A stretch of DNA of 64,000 nucleotides from CAVQZC01 sp963718315 (GTDB lineage: Bacteria; Actinomycetota; Thermoleophilia; Gaiellales; JAICJC01), in contig CAVQZC010000007.1 of assembly GCA_963718315.1 (NCBI GenBank), positions 868,001-932,000 on the forward strand, in the 5' to 3' direction. The stretch's first letter is position 1; every line of letters starts with the position of its first letter. Below, in pieces: positions 19,092 through 28,625 of the stretch. Below the pieces are notes generated by a model. That model searched no databases and was not told the origin of the DNA. It was given only the letters and a program-made list of their open reading frames with translations. The position numbers and the translations under genes are program-made.

Positions 19092-20334
19092 CCGTCTGCG
19101 AGATGTAGACCTCCGTCGGGCGGGCCTGGTCGGCCACCCGGGCGCCGATGCTGACGGTGATTCCGCCGATCTTGCCGTTGATTAGCTCGCATTCGCCGGT
19201 GTGAACGCCTGCCCGGATCTGGATGCCCAGCTGGTCGAGCTGTTGTGAGATTTCGAGTGCGCAGCGGATGGCTCGCGCTGGTCCGTCGAAGCTGGCGAAG
19301 AACCCGTCTCCGGCCGTATCGACCTCGACGCCGCGCCACCGGCCGAGCGACCGCCGGATGATCGTGTGATGCTGTTCGACCAGCTCCTTCCAGCCTCGAT
19401 CGCCAAGCCGGGCTTGATGGTCGGTGGAATCGACGATGTCGGAGAACATGACGGTCGCGAGTACGGTGTCGAGCTCCGGCGGCGGATGTTCGATACCCAG
19501 GAAGGCTCTGGTCTCATGGATCACGGACGGATGCCAGAGCCTCAGCCCTTCTGGAGGCAGCGGGTGGAACACTGCTCCCTCGATCAGCTGGGCCGTGGCC
19601 TCCGCTTGGCGGTAGAGCCAATCATTCGGCAACCCCTTCGGCGCAACGACCAGCACCGGCAGCCGCAGTGTCGGCAGAACGTCGCGAACGTCGTATGCAT
19701 TCAGTAGCCGGATGAAACCGGCGCCGGTCGCGGGGCCGCAGGCATGGCGCTGCATGGTGGCCAGGAACTCGACAGCATCCACGTCCATCGCCATGCCGGG
19801 ATACATCTGCCTGACGAACGCCGCCGACCCCCACCCCGTCTCTGCCGCCTCGGCGAGCGCTTCAACATCGACTTGGTCTCGCCCGTGAGGCCACCCATCG
19901 CCGGCCACCGACCGTGCGGCGGCCTGGAACCAGACCAGGCCAGCCACCCGATCGGGGCGGGTCGCGGCGAACAGCACGGCCGCCATCCCCCCGTCGCCCG
20001 CCGCGAGGAGATACGGCCGCGCCTGGCCCGCAGCGTCGAGCACCGCTAAGAGATCGGCTGCCCGCGTTTCGAGATTCGGCAGGCCACCCATGTCGTCGGA
20101 GAGTCCCGTCCCGCGTCGATCGTGGAGCGTGACGCGCGCGCTCGACGCCAGGTCAAACCACGACCGCGCGGCCGGCTCGAACTCCATGAACAACTCGATG
20201 TTCGTCGCAATCGACCCCACAATCGCCACATCGAGATCGCCGTCTCCCAAGGCTTTGTAGGCGATACATCCACCGTCCAAGGTCTTCGCGTACCGCGTCT
20301 CGGGCACTCTGCGATCCATGACTGCCATAGTCAT
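18982..20334 (-). CDS. alpha/beta-hydrolase-like domain fused to class III adenylate/guanylate cyclase
   Basis: 450 residues from ATG 20334 (the frame is open back to 20502, but the hydrolase-like domain starts just after 20334). Residues 1-260 have an alpha/beta-hydrolase fold, with LHDRRGTGLSDD and LLAAGDGGMAAVLF at the nucleophile elbow, where the usual Ser is Asp. The C-terminal part is a class III cyclase: metal Asp in ATVMFSDIVDSTDH and the VDTAGDGFFASFD loop, then RAGVHTGECELINGKIGG. The fusion probably makes cAMP or cGMP in response to a ligand bound by the hydrolase-like domain. This architecture is common in Actinobacteria; effector unknown. Confidence 0.85.
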   Translation of the reverse strand: MTMAVMDRRVPETRYAKTLDGGCIAYKALGDGDLDVAIVGSIATNIELFMEFEPAARSWFDLASSARVTLHDRRGTGLSDDMGGLPNLETRAADLLAVLDAAGQARPYLLAAGDGGMAAVLFAATRPDRVAGLVWFQAAARSVAGDGWPHGRDQVDVEALAEAAETGWGSAAFVRQMYPGMAMDVDAVEFLATMQRHACGPATGAGFIRLLNAYDVRDVLPTLRLPVLVVAPKGLPNDWLYRQAEATAQLIEGAVFHPLPPEGLRLWHPSVIHETRAFLGIEHPPPELDTVLATVMFSDIVDSTDHQARLGDRGWKELVEQHHTIIRRSLGRWRGVEVDTAGDGFFASFDGPARAIRCALEISQQLDQLGIQIRAGVHTGECELINGKIGGITVSIGARVADQARPTEVYISQTVRDLVAGSRLSFEPRGEQKLKGVPGRWRLYSAHERS

Positions 20335-20515
20335 GTCATAGCCCGTCAGGCGGATCAACGGCCGGTCGCGAACCGTCCGTGTCCACGCGAATGGCCGACG
20401 CAGGGGGATCGCCGCGCCGGCAGCTGTCGCGGGATCGTGGAACGGCGTCACCAAGCTGCTACGGGTGCCGCGCTCTGGAACCGACGGCGGGCCATGGCTC
20501 ACCCAGGTGGCGGAC

Positions 20516-20779
20516 TCACTGCTCGACGAGTATCACGAGCGTCTCTGGCAGCACGCCGTCGTACTCCATCGCCTCGGCCCCCGCCTCGGTCTGCATGAAG
20601 GCCATGACAGCATCCATGTCGGCAACGTCCATGAGCACGGCGACGTGGGTCGGATTCTGAGGGTCGACGAACGTACGGATGTTGGTGACGCCGAGAGGGC
20701 CGAACACCTCTTCGCGCTTGGGCGACGCGAGCCAGTGCCTGGTGTCCTTGACGTCGTGATGGCCGATCACGGTGGGCAT
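20516..20779 (-). CDS. small conserved-looking hypothetical, ferredoxin-like fold
   Basis: 87 residues from ATG 20779, which has CAGGAG a few bases upstream. MPTVIGHHDVKDTRHWLASPKR, VTNIRTFVDPQNPTHVAVLMD and MDAVMAFMQTEAGAEAMEYDGV suggest a dimeric alpha+beta barrel (strand-helix-strand with a DxxxWxxS pattern). No catalytic residue can be named. It is a separate unit downstream of nothing obvious; the next gene on the strand is the cyclase, whose start region lies right after it. Confidence 0.55.
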   Translation of the reverse strand: MPTVIGHHDVKDTRHWLASPKREEVFGPLGVTNIRTFVDPQNPTHVAVLMDVADMDAVMAFMQTEAGAEAMEYDGVLPETLVILVEQ

Positions 20780-21303
20780 ACGCTCTCCTGCTTCAACGCC
20801 CGGCGGTAGTGTCGGACGAACTGGAGCGATCGTACGCGTTTTCCTCCACGCCATCACGATCGCCGACTTGGCACGCGCCGCGGTCACGGGCTGACCGGCC
20901 CGGTCACGTTGGACTCACCCGCGAGCCGATCCCAGCCGCACGGCCGGGGAGGCCAGGAGGGTAGCTAGAGGGGCCATGGACGTCCCCAGCCGCGGAGCCT
21001 GTCAGTCCCTGTCCGAAGGGAGCCACGCCGATCCTACACCCGGCGCTGGCCGAACGATCACAACGCCCAACGCTCGAAGCCAGTCATCTGGCGTTCCGGC
21101 GCACGTTCTGCATATATCCCGGCCAGACTGAGGTTGAGGCAGCCAGGTTCGCGGCCATCGAGCTGCTCGAGCGGCAGCCAAGATAGACATGAACCGCTGC
21201 CGCCCAGGTTCCGGCTCGATGCGTCCGCTGGGTCGCCACGCGCGACTACCTGGCGTGCGGGTGTAAAGTCGCCGCACCCGTCCGCGACGACGAAGGAGCC
21301 GAG
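20780..21303. other. 524-bp gap without a convincing gene
   Basis: It lies between the two small barrel-like genes, which point away from each other. It should contain both promoters. Open frames here on either strand have no recognisable protein pattern. A less GC-rich patch (tctgcatatatcccgg, about 21108-21123) is the most promoter-like piece, but I cannot fix -35/-10 boxes. No repeat or hairpin stands out. Confidence 0.5.
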
Positions 21304-21609
21304 ATGGCCTACGCGATTGTGCACCACTTTCCCGGTGGCACCAAGGAGCAGTACGAGGCGTCCATCCGCGCCGTGCATCCCGACGAGGGCAGGAGTCTGC
21401 CCGACGGCCAGATCTTCCACGCGGCGGGACCGTCCGAGGACGGCTGGGTGATCACCGCCGTCCACGAGTCACAGGAGAGCTGGGAGCGGTTCCGGGACGG
21501 GACGCTGGGACCGGCGATGCAGGCGGGCATCGCGGGTGGTTTCTCGTCGCCGCCAACCGAGGTCGGGTTCCCGGTCGAGAACCTTCAGCAGGCCGGGCAG
21601 CCGGTCTAG
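21304..21609 (+). CDS. small hypothetical, dimeric alpha-beta barrel-like
   Basis: 101 residues with GAAGGAG before ATG 21304. MAYAIVHHFPGGTKEQYEAS is the typical first strand plus helix of ABM-like proteins; then GQIFHAAGPSEDGWVITAVHESQESWERF gives two more strands and a helix. These small proteins often bind or oxidise aromatic or polyketide compounds, but many have no known role. Monocistronic. Confidence 0.65.
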   Translation: MAYAIVHHFPGGTKEQYEASIRAVHPDEGRSLPDGQIFHAAGPSEDGWVITAVHESQESWERFRDGTLGPAMQAGIAGGFSSPPTEVGFPVENLQQAGQPV

Positions 21610-21715
21610 CAACCCGCGGGCTCTAGAACGTCGAGGGGGTCTTCACCGATGCCGCGGGCACTCCGTAGCCCTGCAGCCAGACCTGAGCGGCGATGTTGTA
21701 GGTTGCATATCCGTG

Positions 21716-21799
21716 ATGGTGCTGATCGGCGTCTTGCTGGCGGCCGGCGGTTGGGTGCTCCACCGCAGCCGCCGCAAACCTCCCTCGCCCCTCACGTGA
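21716..21799 (+). CDS. possible 27-28 aa single-pass membrane peptide
   Basis: A frame from GTG/ATG near 21716-21719 encodes MVLIGVLLAAGGWVLHRSRRKP: one hydrophobic helix followed by a basic tail, as in small membrane peptides or the sorting tail of a longer lost protein. No clear ribosome site. Reported with low confidence because such frames occur by chance. Confidence 0.2.
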   Translation: MVLIGVLLAAGGWVLHRSRRKPPSPLT

Positions 21800-21826
21800 T
21801 TCGGCTGCCAGCCGCGTTAGACATGG

Positions 21827-24562
21827 TCAGATCGCAGCGACCGAACTTTCCTGCGACCGGTACCAGTGCGCCAGTTCCGTCCGGCGGCGGATGCCGAGCT
21901 TGCCGTAGATGTGCGTGAGGTGGGCCTCCACGGTCTTTGGGCTCATGAACAGCTGGGCGCCGATCTCCTTGTTGGTGAGGCCGTGCTCGATCGCCGTGGC
22001 GATCTGCCATTCGGCGGGGGTGAGGTCGTCGCGGCCGTCGCGCGGCTTCAGCGTCTGGGCGCTGCGCTCCAGCCCCTCGGCGGCCTGAGCCGCCCATGGC
22101 TCGGCCCGCAGCGCGGTGAACGCCTCCAACGCAGCGGTCGCGTGGGCGCGCGAGTCGCGCCGCCGCCCGGCCCTGCGTAGGGCCGCGGAGTAGCAGAGCT
22201 GCGTGCGCGCGTGGGCGAACAGGTCGTGGTGGTCGGGCTGGAGCGCAAGGCCCGCCTGGAACGGCTCGTCGAACCCGTCCCCGTCCGCCAGCAAGCCGGC
22301 GCTCCTGAACGCCATGGCGCGGGCCGAGGCGCGTCCGCTGGCCTCTGCCTCATTCCAGAACCGCTCGTGCACCGCCGCCGCCTCCCCGCCCCGCCCCGTG
22401 CGAACCAGCGCCTCGACAAGGTCGGGAGCCACGGCCGGATAGGTGGTGGCGTCGCAGTAGGAGTGGCGCTGCTTGACGTCGAGTGCCGCTGACAGCTCCT
22501 CGATCGCGTGGTCGACCCGGCCGGCGCCCAGCGCGTGCAGCCCGAGCGTGGCGTGTGCCGCGGCGAGCTGGAACGGCAGCCCGAGCTGCTTCTCGAGCTC
22601 CAGCTGTCGCGCGACATGTGCGGCGCACTCCGCCTCCCGGCCTTGAGCAGCCTCGATCCAGGACAGCACGCTGAGCGCCCAGCATTCGTCGTTTTGCCGG
22701 CGCAGCTCGGAGGCCAGCCCGACCGCCTCGTGCAGGCTGGCGGCGGCATCCTGCCAGCGGCCGGTCGTACGGTCGACCCAGCCGAGAGAGATGAGCGGAA
22801 ACCCGAGCGCACCCGGCGCGCCCCTGCGTCGCGCATCTGACACCAGGTCGTCGAGCACCACCCGCGCTGCGCCGAACTCCTCGTTGAACGCGAGCACCAT
22901 GGCCAGGTAGCCGCGGATCTGCTCGTCGAGGGCGACGTCCCGGGCCGCGTCCGCAGCGGTCAGCACCAGCTCGAGCGCGCGCACGCTGTCGCCCAGGAAG
23001 ACGTAGGAGGCGGCTGTCGCCAGCGTCGCAAACACTCCCACGGGATTGGTCGGCTCGCCGCCCAGCCGACGCGCGTCGTTGGCGGCGTCCAGCGCGTCTG
23101 CCGGCAGGCCGCAGCGGATGGCCGCCTCCACGGCTTCGATCAGCGCCAGTGCAGCCCGCGGCGGATCGGCGGGCGCGAGCCGGCCCGAGGCTGACCGCAG
23201 CAGGCGATACGCCTCGGCCGACGAGCCGCTGCGGGCCTCGACCCGCGCTCGCAGCTGTTCGAGCGCAGCGACGTCGGCCTCGCCGGTGACCAGCGCGGTC
23301 GCCGCGTCGAGCAGCGCCCGCGACCGGGTGCCCTCCCCCACCATGTTCGCGGCCTCGGCGGCGGACATCAGGCGCTGGCCGGCCATGCGCGGGTCGGATG
23401 ACATGTCGGCCGCTCGCTGGAACGCCGCCACAGCAGTTGCGTAGGCCCCCATCGAGCGGGCGCGCCGGCCACCCGCCTCCAGTGCCTGGGCGATCTCCTC
23501 GTCGGGTGTTACCGCGGCCGCCGCCAGGTGCCAGGCACGGGTCTCCTCCTCGCCCGGCTCGACCAGGGCGGCGGCGAGAGCGGCATGGGCCGCGCGCCGC
23601 TCGGCGGCACCCGCCGATGTGTACACGGTCGAGCGGCAGAGCGGGTGGACGAAGACCACGGACCCACCGGTCAGTTCGACCAGGCCGGCGGTCTCTGCCG
23701 GCACCAGATCCGAGATCTCCAGACTTCGGACTGCCAGCGCCCGTGCGAGCGGCGCCGCGTCCACCCGGTCGGCGGCGGCGGCGATCAGCATCGCCTCGCG
23801 GGTTGCATCGCCAAGCTGCTCGATCCGGCGCCCGAACGCCCGCCGAATTGTCGGGCTGTCGCGGCCGTGGGCGTCGACCGACGCGGTCCACTCCGAGGCC
23901 GGCGCCTGCGCCAGCTCCAGCAGCGCCAGCGGGTTGCCTGCGGCCAGCTCGACGACCCGATCGGCCTCGCCTCCCACCAGCGGCTCGGCCAGCGCTCTGG
24001 CGGCACCGGCGCTCAGCGGTGTCAACTCGATCGCCGAGAACCCCCGGCCGTCGAACGCCGCACCCTCGACATCGCGGACCGCTACCAGGAGAGCGACGCC
24101 CTCTGCGTCCAGGCGGCGGCCGACGAAGCCAAGCGCCTCGGCAGACGCGGGATCGAGCCACTGGGCGTCGTCGACCACGGCGAGCACGGCGCCTTGCTCT
24201 GCCGCTGCTGCGAGCAGGCTGAGCATGCCGACGTAGACGGTCAGGCGGTCGGGTGTAACCGCTTGACCGAGCGCCAGTGCCCCCTCGAGTGCTTGACGCT
24301 GCGCTTCGACGAGAGCCGGGAGATGGGCCGCCGCCGGGCGGAGCAGGTCCCCCAGCCCGGCGAAGGCAAGCTGCGACTCCGACTCGTACCCACGGCAGGA
24401 CAGCACCGTGAACCCGTCCGCCCGCGACGCCGCCTCACGCAGGAGCGCCGTCTTCCCCAGCCCGGGGTCGCCCCGAATGACGAGCACGCCGCTCCGGCCC
24501 GCACGCGCCCCTGCGAGCGCGTGGTCGATACGTTCATATGCGTCCGACCGCTCGAGTAGCAC
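21827..24562 (-). CDS. LAL-family (large ATP-binding LuxR) transcriptional regulator
   Basis: 911 residues. Order: ATPase with Walker A GDPGLGKTAL (31-40) and Walker B-like AVVDDAQWLD; a long central TPR/alpha-helical region of Ala-rich repeats; C-terminal LuxR HTH at about 845-900 (DLTPAEWQIATAIEHGLTNKEIGAQL then SPKTVEAHLTHIYGKLGI). Such MalT-like switches bind an inducer and ATP, oligomerise and activate target promoters. The neighbouring secreted propeller gene is on the same strand upstream with a 126-bp gap, so it is a candidate target or partner; this is inference. Confidence 0.9.
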   Translation of the reverse strand: MLLERSDAYERIDHALAGARAGRSGVLVIRGDPGLGKTALLREAASRADGFTVLSCRGYESESQLAFAGLGDLLRPAAAHLPALVEAQRQALEGALALGQAVTPDRLTVYVGMLSLLAAAAEQGAVLAVVDDAQWLDPASAEALGFVGRRLDAEGVALLVAVRDVEGAAFDGRGFSAIELTPLSAGAARALAEPLVGGEADRVVELAAGNPLALLELAQAPASEWTASVDAHGRDSPTIRRAFGRRIEQLGDATREAMLIAAAADRVDAAPLARALAVRSLEISDLVPAETAGLVELTGGSVVFVHPLCRSTVYTSAGAAERRAAHAALAAALVEPGEEETRAWHLAAAAVTPDEEIAQALEAGGRRARSMGAYATAVAAFQRAADMSSDPRMAGQRLMSAAEAANMVGEGTRSRALLDAATALVTGEADVAALEQLRARVEARSGSSAEAYRLLRSASGRLAPADPPRAALALIEAVEAAIRCGLPADALDAANDARRLGGEPTNPVGVFATLATAASYVFLGDSVRALELVLTAADAARDVALDEQIRGYLAMVLAFNEEFGAARVVLDDLVSDARRRGAPGALGFPLISLGWVDRTTGRWQDAAASLHEAVGLASELRRQNDECWALSVLSWIEAAQGREAECAAHVARQLELEKQLGLPFQLAAAHATLGLHALGAGRVDHAIEELSAALDVKQRHSYCDATTYPAVAPDLVEALVRTGRGGEAAAVHERFWNEAEASGRASARAMAFRSAGLLADGDGFDEPFQAGLALQPDHHDLFAHARTQLCYSAALRRAGRRRDSRAHATAALEAFTALRAEPWAAQAAEGLERSAQTLKPRDGRDDLTPAEWQIATAIEHGLTNKEIGAQLFMSPKTVEAHLTHIYGKLGIRRRTELAHWYRSQESSVAAI

Positions 24563-24688
24563 GCGGGCGATTGTACGCCTCCTCGCGTCATCCGTGGACG
24601 TCCGTTCCGCGAGGCAGGCATCTCACTGACAGAGGAAACGTATGACGGAATCTGATTCATAGCAGTAATGTCAGGTCTCCTGCGGTCG

Positions 24689-26767
24689 CTAGTTGGTGAT
24701 ACGGAAGTAGGCCCAGCCGGAGACGTTGCCGACATTGCGGGCGTCACCCGCGAACGATGCGTGCTCGCGGAACTTGAGCCCGATGATGGATCGGTTTCCG
24801 TACTGGACGATGATCCTGGTCTTGCTCAACGGGCCGAGGATTCCGGTCCCGGTGCCGACGCTCTTCCAGCCCGACGAGGTCAGCTGCTGGAGGGCGAATG
24901 TGACCTTCTCGCCGGTGTGAGAAGGCACCACCGCTGCCGTGTAGGTTGGGCATCCGACGGCGCTGCTCCCGCAGCTCGTCTTGTAGTGATACAGCCGGTA
25001 GCCGGCACTGGTGGCGTAGTAGCCGGACTGCGCGGCGCTGATCCCGACGCGGACCGCCACCTTGAGCTTCGCACTGGACGCGGGGTTGTACAGCGAGTCA
25101 CCCGTATACACCGCGTCGAACGTGTTATTCAGGTCGATCGTGACGGAGACCGAGACGTTGCCGCCGCCGTCGACCGGTGCCGTGCGCACGAGGGTCCTGG
25201 TGCCGCCGACACCCTGGTGGTAGATCGAGACCATGCCGTTGGTGCCATGGCCGGACAGGTGCGCGGTCACCGTGACGGCCGTGTGGTGCAGGATGACCGC
25301 CGCCGACGAGTGAAGCGTCAACGTCGTCGGTGTTCCGGTGACGTTGACCGTTGCCTGATCCTCGGCCGCCGGCCAGCCATCGGTGCCCGGGTAGCTGATC
25401 GTGTAGATGTACGAGCCGCGGGCGCCGGGAGTGTCGGTGACCGCGTAGAACCCGCGCCCGTCCATGGGCACATCGGGCAGCGCCGTGTGCGTGCCATCGG
25501 GGTTCTGGCGGTCCAGGTGCAGAGTCGAGGTCCAGGTACCCCCATACTCGGACAACTGCAGATGGCCGCTCAGGCTGATGGGGTGACCCGCACTACCCAT
25601 CGAGGGAGCGGTGACAAACAGTGCCGACGTGAACTCGCCGGTACCGAGTCGCAGCACGGTTGGCCCCCCGATCGACGAGCCGGCGGCAAACGCCGCTCCG
25701 GGAGACGGAGACACGACGTCGCGCAGTCGGTTGACGAGGCCCTGCGCCGCGTCGGGATTGGGCGACTGTTGCACCGTCCACACGGCGCCGTCCCAGTGCT
25801 CGATCAGGTCGAGCACGTCGCCATCGGGATCTCTGACGTCGCCGACCAGAAACAGATCGTTCGAGCTGGAGCCGCCGAGGCGCGCGAGCTCCGTGCTGGA
25901 CATGCCGGTGACCGCGGTTTGGACGGGCGTCCAGCTGGATCCGTCCCAATGCTCGAGCACGGATCCCGATGCGTCCGCTCCGAGGATCCACAGATCGTCA
26001 TGGCCGAACTGCCTGACCTGGCTAACGGCGGTTAGCCCACCGGGGAGCGTCACGGCGGTCCACGTGGTGCCGTTCCAGTGCTCGGCGAACGGTGCGAGGT
26101 CGTAGGCCGGCGCGGCCGACCGGCGGCCAACAGCCCAGGCGTCCGAGGCGGAGATCGCCGAGACGGATGTCAGCTCGGCGTAGGAGACATCGGGCCCGGC
26201 CGATGCGTCCGGCACCTCGCCCCACGACGTCCCGTCGTAGTGCAGCATGAGGGCTTCGTATGACCCCTGGCCACTGCGTGCGGCAGGATCGAAGTCCTGC
26301 CCAACCGCCCAGACGTTGGACGCCGACGATCCCGACACGTCCTCCAGGCGGTGGTTGGTGGCGGGGTTGGGACTCTTGACGATCTTCCACGTCGTGCCGT
26401 TCCCGTGTTCGATCAAGGTCTTGTCGTCCTGCGCCGAGAGCGAGTACTGGTCGCCCACCGCCCACAGGTTCGTAGGCGAGATCTCCGTCACACTCGCCAG
26501 GTTGCTGGTCCACTCGGTCGGCGCGACCTGGGCGCCGTCCCAGGCATCACCGTTCCAGTGTTGCGCGAACGCGTGGATACCTTCGTCGCCCACGACCCAC
26601 AGGTCGTTTGCCGACGAGGCCGCGACCCCATTGACATCGGATGGCCCGGACACCGGCACCGTCAGCCAGCCCGTGCCCGTGGAGGCTCCGGCCGGCGAGC
26701 TCACTCCGAGGAGGAGCGTGACACATATAAGCGTCGGCCATACGTAACGTTTGCGTGCAGACAACAT
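24689..26767 (-). CDS. secreted seven-bladed beta-propeller protein with Ig-like C-terminus
   Basis: 692 residues. Signal peptide (VWPTLICVTLLLGVSSPAGA) followed by seven repeats with the core 'D/NxWxVG...eHWnGttW': for example ANDLWVVGDEG, PTNLWAVGDQY, SNVWAVGQDF, SDAWAVGRRS, DDLWILGADA, NDLFLVGDVR and a last weaker one, GAAFAAGSSIG. The count predicts a seven-bladed propeller (residues about 40-370). The remaining part has two Ig-like beta-sandwich modules (TPTTLTLHSSAAVILHHTAV; VSVTIDLNNTFDAVYTGDSL). Exported, probably a surface or matrix-binding protein. No enzyme motif, no sortase signal. Confidence 0.75.
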   Translation of the reverse strand: MLSARKRYVWPTLICVTLLLGVSSPAGASTGTGWLTVPVSGPSDVNGVAASSANDLWVVGDEGIHAFAQHWNGDAWDGAQVAPTEWTSNLASVTEISPTNLWAVGDQYSLSAQDDKTLIEHGNGTTWKIVKSPNPATNHRLEDVSGSSASNVWAVGQDFDPAARSGQGSYEALMLHYDGTSWGEVPDASAGPDVSYAELTSVSAISASDAWAVGRRSAAPAYDLAPFAEHWNGTTWTAVTLPGGLTAVSQVRQFGHDDLWILGADASGSVLEHWDGSSWTPVQTAVTGMSSTELARLGGSSSNDLFLVGDVRDPDGDVLDLIEHWDGAVWTVQQSPNPDAAQGLVNRLRDVVSPSPGAAFAAGSSIGGPTVLRLGTGEFTSALFVTAPSMGSAGHPISLSGHLQLSEYGGTWTSTLHLDRQNPDGTHTALPDVPMDGRGFYAVTDTPGARGSYIYTISYPGTDGWPAAEDQATVNVTGTPTTLTLHSSAAVILHHTAVTVTAHLSGHGTNGMVSIYHQGVGGTRTLVRTAPVDGGGNVSVSVTIDLNNTFDAVYTGDSLYNPASSAKLKVAVRVGISAAQSGYYATSAGYRLYHYKTSCGSSAVGCPTYTAAVVPSHTGEKVTFALQQLTSSGWKSVGTGTGILGPLSKTRIIVQYGNRSIIGLKFREHASFAGDARNVGNVSGWAYFRITN

Positions 26768-26905
26768 AACGGCTCCTTTCGATACGCCTACGGTACGGAC
26801 GGGCGCGGCCCGGGCGCATCAGGGAGTTCCCTATCTGGATCGACAGCCGGGGCCGTGGGGATTCCCCCGATGCAGCACCACCCTCAGAGTCCTAGGATGG
26901 GTGCC

Positions 26906-27844
26906 ATGGAACGTCCCACGGTGTCGCGGGTGGCAGGTATCGGAGAGGTCGGATGGAGCTGGCTCGTCTATCTGGTCGTCCTGCCTGCCGTGATCGTCAC
27001 GTACGCGCGCCTGATGCCCGGCTCGACATACCACTTCAACGCCACCGGCATCGTCAACGGCGGCCTGTCCCGCACGCTGACCGACCTCAACTACCCGGTC
27101 GCCATGGCGGCGATTCCATTGGCAGCTATCTCGTTCGCCCGGATGGGGGGACGGCGGATAGGTGCGTGGTCGCTGGCCGCCGTCTGCCTTTGCCTGGTCG
27201 CGTTCCTGCCAGGTGTGAACTCGGTGGACGACCTGACCGCCCGCTGGATCAATGTGCCCGCCGCGGTCGGATGCGTGATCGCACTCGTGGTGTCGGTGGT
27301 GGCCGTGCGGGCGCTGGGGCCGTCGCTGGCGCCCGGCCGCAACGGCTGGGACGTCCTGCGGATCGTGCTGGCGGTGACGGCGCTGCTGTGGTCGGTGCCG
27401 TGGCTGTTCGCAGCACTCGGCTCATATGCCAGCGACGCCCCGCTGATCGGACACGTCTACCGGGCCCACCAGCCGACGCCCGGGGAGCCCGGTCTGCCGT
27501 CGGTGCACCTTGGACTCCACGAGGGGCTGGCCGGGACCCAGATGGTGCTCACCGCCCTGCTGCTGTCGCGGCTGCTGTGGACGATCGAGGGACGACCGCG
27601 GCTGCGGACGTCGATCTCGCTCTATCTGGGCCTGCTGCTCTGCTACGGGGCGGTGGTCGCCCTCAACGACGGCTGGAACGAGCAGCTGGTCAAGCGCGGC
27701 ACGGTCGACTTCCAGATGCCGTACCTGCTGACGCCCAAGTTCGAGATCGGCTGGGCGCTGCTGCTTCTCGCAGCCGTCGGCGTCCACCTCGTCTGGTTCA
27801 GGCGCGAGTACCGGGCGAGCCGGCCGCCCGCTCCTACGCCGTAG
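26906..27844 (+). CDS. polytopic membrane protein of unknown function
   Basis: 312 residues, start ATG 26906. About eight hydrophobic segments, including WLVYLVVLPAVIVTYARLM, AAVGCVIALVVSVVAVRAL, VLRIVLAVTALLWSVPWLF, LRTSISLYLGLLLCYGAVVAL and IGWALLLLAAVGVHLVWF. Two loops stand out: PSVHLGLHEGLAGTQMVLTALLLSR, with two His, and NDGWNEQLVKRGTV. His in membrane-facing loops might bind heme or metal, but I do not recognise the family. Divergent from the propeller gene; converges on the next gene with an 11-bp overlap. Confidence 0.65.
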   Translation: MERPTVSRVAGIGEVGWSWLVYLVVLPAVIVTYARLMPGSTYHFNATGIVNGGLSRTLTDLNYPVAMAAIPLAAISFARMGGRRIGAWSLAAVCLCLVAFLPGVNSVDDLTARWINVPAAVGCVIALVVSVVAVRALGPSLAPGRNGWDVLRIVLAVTALLWSVPWLFAALGSYASDAPLIGHVYRAHQPTPGEPGLPSVHLGLHEGLAGTQMVLTALLLSRLLWTIEGRPRLRTSISLYLGLLLCYGAVVALNDGWNEQLVKRGTVDFQMPYLLTPKFEIGWALLLLAAVGVHLVWFRREYRASRPPAPTP

Positions 27845-28601
27845 GAGCCCGCGCGGCCTCGAGCGCCGAGGAGGCGGCCTCGAACCGGCCGCGGGCGCGC
27901 TCGGCCCGCTCGGCGGCGCGCTTCAGCTCCCGCTCGGCGTCGGCCAGCTCCTTGCCGGCGGCTGCGACCTTCGCCTCGGCCGCCTCGACCCGCTTCGCCT
28001 GGGCTGCCGCCCGCCGCTCAGCGGCCCTGGTTTCGCGGGCCGAAGGTGCGGCAGCTGCCTTCCGCGCAGCGGGACCGGGCTTTGGAGGCACCGCCGGGGG
28101 CGCGCCCCGTGCGACGTAGTCGCCCGAACCGAGCAGTCCGCTGGCCCGCCCCTCGCGCACCAGCGTCCCGCGCTCCACGTCGCGCGAGACCTCCGGATCG
28201 AGCGCCGCCAGGTGCAGCGTCTCCCGCACCCGGTCGAGCGTCGTTCCGGACGCAAGGCCCGCGTGGGTGGCGATCTCCTCGGCATTGCGCATTGCCCGCT
28301 CCAGCGCGCCGCGCTCGGCCGCGATCGCATCGCGGAGCTTCTCGCCTCCTCCGCGAAGCTGCACCTCCCGCAGCGCCTGACCAGCCTCCAGCAGCCGGGA
28401 GACGACACCGGGATGCAGGGCTGACAGCCGGTTGACGATCCAGGCCGCATTCGACGGCTTGCGAAGCGCCTTCACGGCAGCGGCAGCGTCACGCCGCCCG
28501 TCCTCGCGCAGGCGGCGGGACGTCGCGTCGCGCGCGGTGATGAACTCGTCCAGGTCGAGCCCGTAGAGGCGCTCTACCTCGCGGACAGGAGCGTCTGCCA
28601 T
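27834..28601 (-). CDS. Ala/Arg/Glu-rich coiled-coil hypothetical
   Basis: 255 residues. The N-terminus EVERLYGLDLDEFITARDAT and a helical middle (ALRKPSNAAWIVNRLSAL) lead to a long Ala/Glu/Arg-rich coiled coil (about residues 185-250). The 'KPSxxAWxxNxL' pattern recurs in actinobacterial hypothetical proteins as I recall; no function is known. Cytoplasmic, no signal peptide. Ends 11 bp inside the opposite membrane-protein gene. The YVTN propeller gene ends 24 bp from its start on the same strand. Confidence 0.6.
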   Translation of the reverse strand: MADAPVREVERLYGLDLDEFITARDATSRRLREDGRRDAAAAVKALRKPSNAAWIVNRLSALHPGVVSRLLEAGQALREVQLRGGGEKLRDAIAAERGALERAMRNAEEIATHAGLASGTTLDRVRETLHLAALDPEVSRDVERGTLVREGRASGLLGSGDYVARGAPPAVPPKPGPAARKAAAAPSARETRAAERRAAAQAKRVEAAEAKVAAAGKELADAERELKRAAERAERARGRFEAASSALEAARAPTA

Positions 28602-28625
28602 GCAGGCAGTATGCCCGCCCGGACG

